Below are positions 61,366 through 64,000 of a stretch of DNA of 64,000 nucleotides, piece after piece. The notes beneath the pieces are model-generated. The model was not told the origin of the DNA. It did not search any database and saw only the letters and a list, made by a program, of their open reading frames with translations. A program made the position numbers and the translations under genes. Source of the DNA: Deltaproteobacteria bacterium (GTDB lineage: Bacteria > Desulfobacterota > Desulfobacteria > Desulfobacterales > G020354645); contig CP070652.1 in assembly GCA_020354645.1 (NCBI GenBank), positions 4,192,629-4,256,628 on the forward strand, in the 5' to 3' direction. The stretch's first letter is position 1. The number at the start of each line of letters is the position of its first letter.

Positions 61366-63930
61366 TTAAGCGTTTTTTCGCAACCAGCGTATGCTGTTGG
61401 ATTTGCACTCAGCGCAAGTGCGTTCGGTCTCAACATTGAAAATACCGGCCCAGCTGTGACCGCATCTAAGGCACACAAAATCAGCTTCTTGATTCTCATT
61501 GATGTCTTTATCGGTGCGGGGTCTGGGGACCCGGGCCTTGGCTAACAGGGTACGGGTTTGCTCCAGCTCTTCACGTGTGACTGTTTTGCGCTTATTGTCT
61601 GTCTCCTTCATAATGGCCTGCCAGCGGAGACCTTCTGCAGCGGAGCACCATTCGAGAAGCAGCCGCTGCGGACGAATCCCGGACTTCTCCAAACCGTCCC
61701 AAAGCCCTTCGACTCGCCGAACGGTGTTGCGGTTGGCGTCAATATAATGACAATCAGCATAGTGGCATCCGGAAACCAGTACAACCGGTGCGCCTTTTTG
61801 GAAGGCGTACCACACAAACTCAGGGTTGACACGTGCAGAGCACATGGTGCGAATGATGCGGGCACTGGGCGGATATTCCATACGGCTGACACCGGCCGTA
61901 TCGGCACCGGCATACGAGCACCAATTACAGGCAAACGTCACAACCTTTTCATGCGGATCTTTTTCTAGAATGGCGTCTATCTGAGCGTAAATCGCTTGAT
62001 CCGAGAAGTGTCTCATTCCAATAGCGCCATATTTGCACTCGGCAGCGCAACAGCCGCAACCGGAACATGCGGCACTGATTACTTTAGGGGCCTGTTTCTT
62101 TTGCCAGGTTATTGCGCCAAATGGACATGCCCTTGCACACAGCCCGCATTTGGAGCATTGTTCGTCAAAGACCACTGCAGTTATGGCTTCAACCGAGAAC
62201 TCTCCTTTGTTCAGCAGAATGGATGCACGAGAACTTGCAGCGCTGGCCTGAGTTACGCTTTGCCGCACATCTTTAGGGCTTTCAACTGCTCCTGCAATAA
62301 AGACACCTTTGGTCGGTGTATCAACCGGACGCAACTTCGCATGGGCCTCCTTCAGAAAACCGTCGGGTGACTTTGAAAGACTTACCATCTGCCGGATCGA
62401 TTCGGTTGCTATGGCCGATGTGGCACCAACAGCCAAAACCAGCATGTCAAACTCATAGTTTTCAATGCGTTTATCGGTGGTGTTCTCAACCGTTACCAAC
62501 AAATTACCGCTCGAGGCGTCCTCGCGCACCTCACCCGGCAGGCCTCTGACGTAACGGACGCCGCGACTTCTGGTCCGCATTAACAGTTCTTCAAACCCTT
62601 TTCCGTAGGCTCGCAAGTCAATGTAAAAGACCATAATGTCAGAGTCCGGATAATTATCCATCAAATACTGCGCATCCTTGATGGTATTCATGCAGCAAAT
62701 ATTGGAGCAATAGGGGTTGCCCCGCTGTGGATCCTGAGTTCGCGAACCGACGCATTGAACAAAGCCGATGCGTCGGGGTCGCTTTAAATCGCTGGGTCTT
62801 GCCAGATGTCCCTCCAGAGGACCACCGGTTGAGATCAATCGTTCAAACTCCAAACTGGTGACTACGTTGGTAAAGCGAGTGTAACCATATTCATCCAGAG
62901 CGCTGGGGTCGTATACATCCATTCCGGTTGCAACAATGATTGCTCCCACATCTACCTCAATATGTTCGTCTTTCATGTCAAAGTTGATGCACTGTTTCTC
63001 GCAGGCTTCCAGGCATTTTCCGCAGGCGATTGGATTCAGCCCCAGACAATCCTCGGCCGAAACAACATAAGCAGATGGCACGGCTTGGGGAAACGGGATG
63101 TAAATTGCCCGGCGACTGCTCAAGCCCATCTGATATTCATCGGGTAATACCACCGGACAGACACTGACACAATCACCGCAAGCGGTGCACTCTGCTTCAT
63201 TGACATAACGCGCTTTTTTACGAATACGGGCTTTGAAATTACCAACATAGCCCGAGACATCCTCAAGTTCCGCATTGGTCAGAAGTTCTATTTTGGGATG
63301 CCGACCGACATCCATCATTTTGGGGCCAAGGATTCAGATGCTGCACTCTATGTCGGGATAAACTTTGTCGAGCTGAGCCATGATGCCGCCAATGGACGGC
63401 TTTTGCTCCACCAAGTAAACTTGGTGCCCGGCATCGGCTAGATCAAGGGCGGCTTGCATACCGGCTACACCGCCACCGATGACCAGTGCTGCATCTGTCA
63501 CTGTTATCTGCTCCTCATCCTGCGGATAAAGCCATCGCGCCCTCGACACCGCCACTTTAAGAATGTCTTTTGCTTTCCAGGTAGCGGCCTCCCGATCCGG
63601 AGTCACCCATGAGCAGTGCTCACGGAGGTTGGCCATCTCCAGCAGATAGGGGTTGAGTCCGGCACCCTGAATACACTGGCGAAAAATCGGTTCGTAAGAC
63701 GCGGGGGAACAAGAGGCCACCACAATCCGGTTCAACTTCTTTTCAAATATCGTTCGCTGGATTTCCTGCTGACCGGGATCGGAACAGGTGTATTTATTTT
63801 TCACCGACACGACCACATCGGGTAAAGTCTCGGCGAACTCCCGCACTGTCTCGGTATTCACAAAGCCGGCGATGTTCGATCCGCAATCGCACACAAATAC
63901 CCCGATACGCAAATCTTCTTTGGTCAACAT
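61366..63930 (-). CDS. hdrA: Heterodisulfide reductase HdrA-MvhD fusion, predicted selenoprotein (Sec199)
   Basis: FAD- and Fe-S-containing subunit of the electron-bifurcating Hdr family, 854 residues when the in-frame UGA (63334-63336) is read as selenocysteine. Residues 148-190 hold the FAD motif VIGGGVAGMQAALDLADAG; the UGA falls in the conserved C-S-I-C site (CSI-U-ILGPKMM). Four-cysteine clusters follow (CTACGDCVSVCP at about 248; CGKCLEAC; CSKCGLCARACP; CSGCGCCAAEC). The tail (about 665-800) is an MvhD domain (ACNWCSYAGADT, GCHYADCHY) and ends in a zinc-ribbon-like CLRCG...CAECKS. AAGGAGG precedes the ATG. Hydrogenase-linked or formate-linked partners are outside the window. Confidence 0.92.
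63296..63336 (-). promoter_or_regulatory. UGA codon and bacterial SECIS-like hairpin in hdrA
   Basis: On the minus strand the UGA (63336-63334) is followed, 21 nt later, by a 7-bp stem (63307-63313 with 63296-63302; one G-U pair) closing a GGUC loop. The distance and the G-U-containing loop match the bacterial SelB-binding SECIS. Confidence 0.82.
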
Positions 63931-63969
63931 TTACCTCCTTTTTCAAGGTCAAATATTTTAACTAATTAC

Positions 63970-64000
63970 TTGAGGGGTCGGGGTGTTTTTTGATCCATTG
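63970..64000. repeat. Dispersed 31-32-nt repeat, copy 2
   Basis: TTGAGGGGTCGGGGTG, six T, then GATCCATTG, cut by the window edge. It matches 43492-43523 with one substitution and a T-run length change. It lies about 40 bp upstream of the hdrA start. Confidence 0.7.

Noticed and set aside
1-64000. tRNA genes, rRNA genes and CRISPR arrays
   Set aside because: No cloverleaf with the T-loop GTTCRANNC in a plausible setting, no rRNA-like stretches and no regularly spaced direct repeats were seen. Short or unusual tRNAs could be missed by eye.
1-64000. Intact insertion sequence or prophage
   Set aside because: No transposase, integrase or phage structural gene is present; only short repeats and fragments suggest past mobility.

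Overview
This window most likely comes from a sulfate-reducing member of the Desulfobacterota (Desulfobacterales-like). The main reason is a complete dsrMKJOP operon for the membrane complex that feeds electrons to dissimilatory sulfite reduction. It also carries a HdrA-MvhD fusion, SdhABC, a TAXI-type TRAP transporter, an AmmeMemoRadiSam enzyme and two genes that appear to encode selenocysteine. Coding density is moderate, and the intergenic DNA holds several families of short dispersed repeats.

Layout. 0.1-7.4 kb (minus): housekeeping operon rplU-rpmA-obgE-proB-proA-nadD-rsfS-gpmI. 7.5-10.3 kb: a MOSC protein, a truncated fdhD, then an arsR-like regulator and a metal-efflux permease whose CSCG motif is read as U-SCG through an in-frame UGA followed by a SECIS-like hairpin. 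10.3-16.3 kb (minus): an RsbRD_N-like gene and dsrMKJOP, with a good promoter and terminator. 17.0-23.7 kb (plus): an envelope cluster (LpoB-like, COG3014, two LPP20 lipoproteins, a DegP-like protease, an OmpA-type lipoprotein). 23.8-29.3 kb (minus): small kinase, isoprenylcysteine-type methyltransferase, AmrS, SAM methyltransferase, DEAD-box helicase. 29.5-34.8 kb (plus): two MoeA paralogues, one fused to a periplasmic-binding-like domain, then archease and RtcB. 34.8-38.4 kb (minus): an 835-residue kinase-like membrane protein and a PLD-like protein with an N-terminal domain resembling effector-associated domains. 38.9-40.6 kb: Nudix hydrolase, a 35-residue membrane microprotein and a lone EF-Tu-domain-II-like protein.

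40.8-58.3 kb (minus) is an accessory catabolic region for small di- or tricarboxylates: MFS transporter, MmgE/PrpD, VOC protein, SdhB, SdhA, a fused SdhCD-like anchor, GntR regulator, ferredoxin, CitE-like lyase, SucD-like and SucC-like CoA ligase subunits, TRAP-TAXI transporter and a D-malate/tartrate dehydrogenase relative. The likely logic is uptake, CoA activation, C-C cleavage and oxidation at the quinone pool. The SucC-like gene is broken by an imperfect 220-bp tandem duplication. A partial copy of the EF-Tu-like gene lies antisense just upstream of it. 58.6-60.7 kb (plus) has a sodium/solute symporter with a small partner. 61.4-63.9 kb (minus) is the HdrA-MvhD fusion with a UGA-encoded selenocysteine.

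The strongest leads are the two selenoprotein candidates, especially the metal permease. Next come the kinase-membrane/PLD pair, the disrupted CoA ligase, and the hairpin repeat family scattered through the window.
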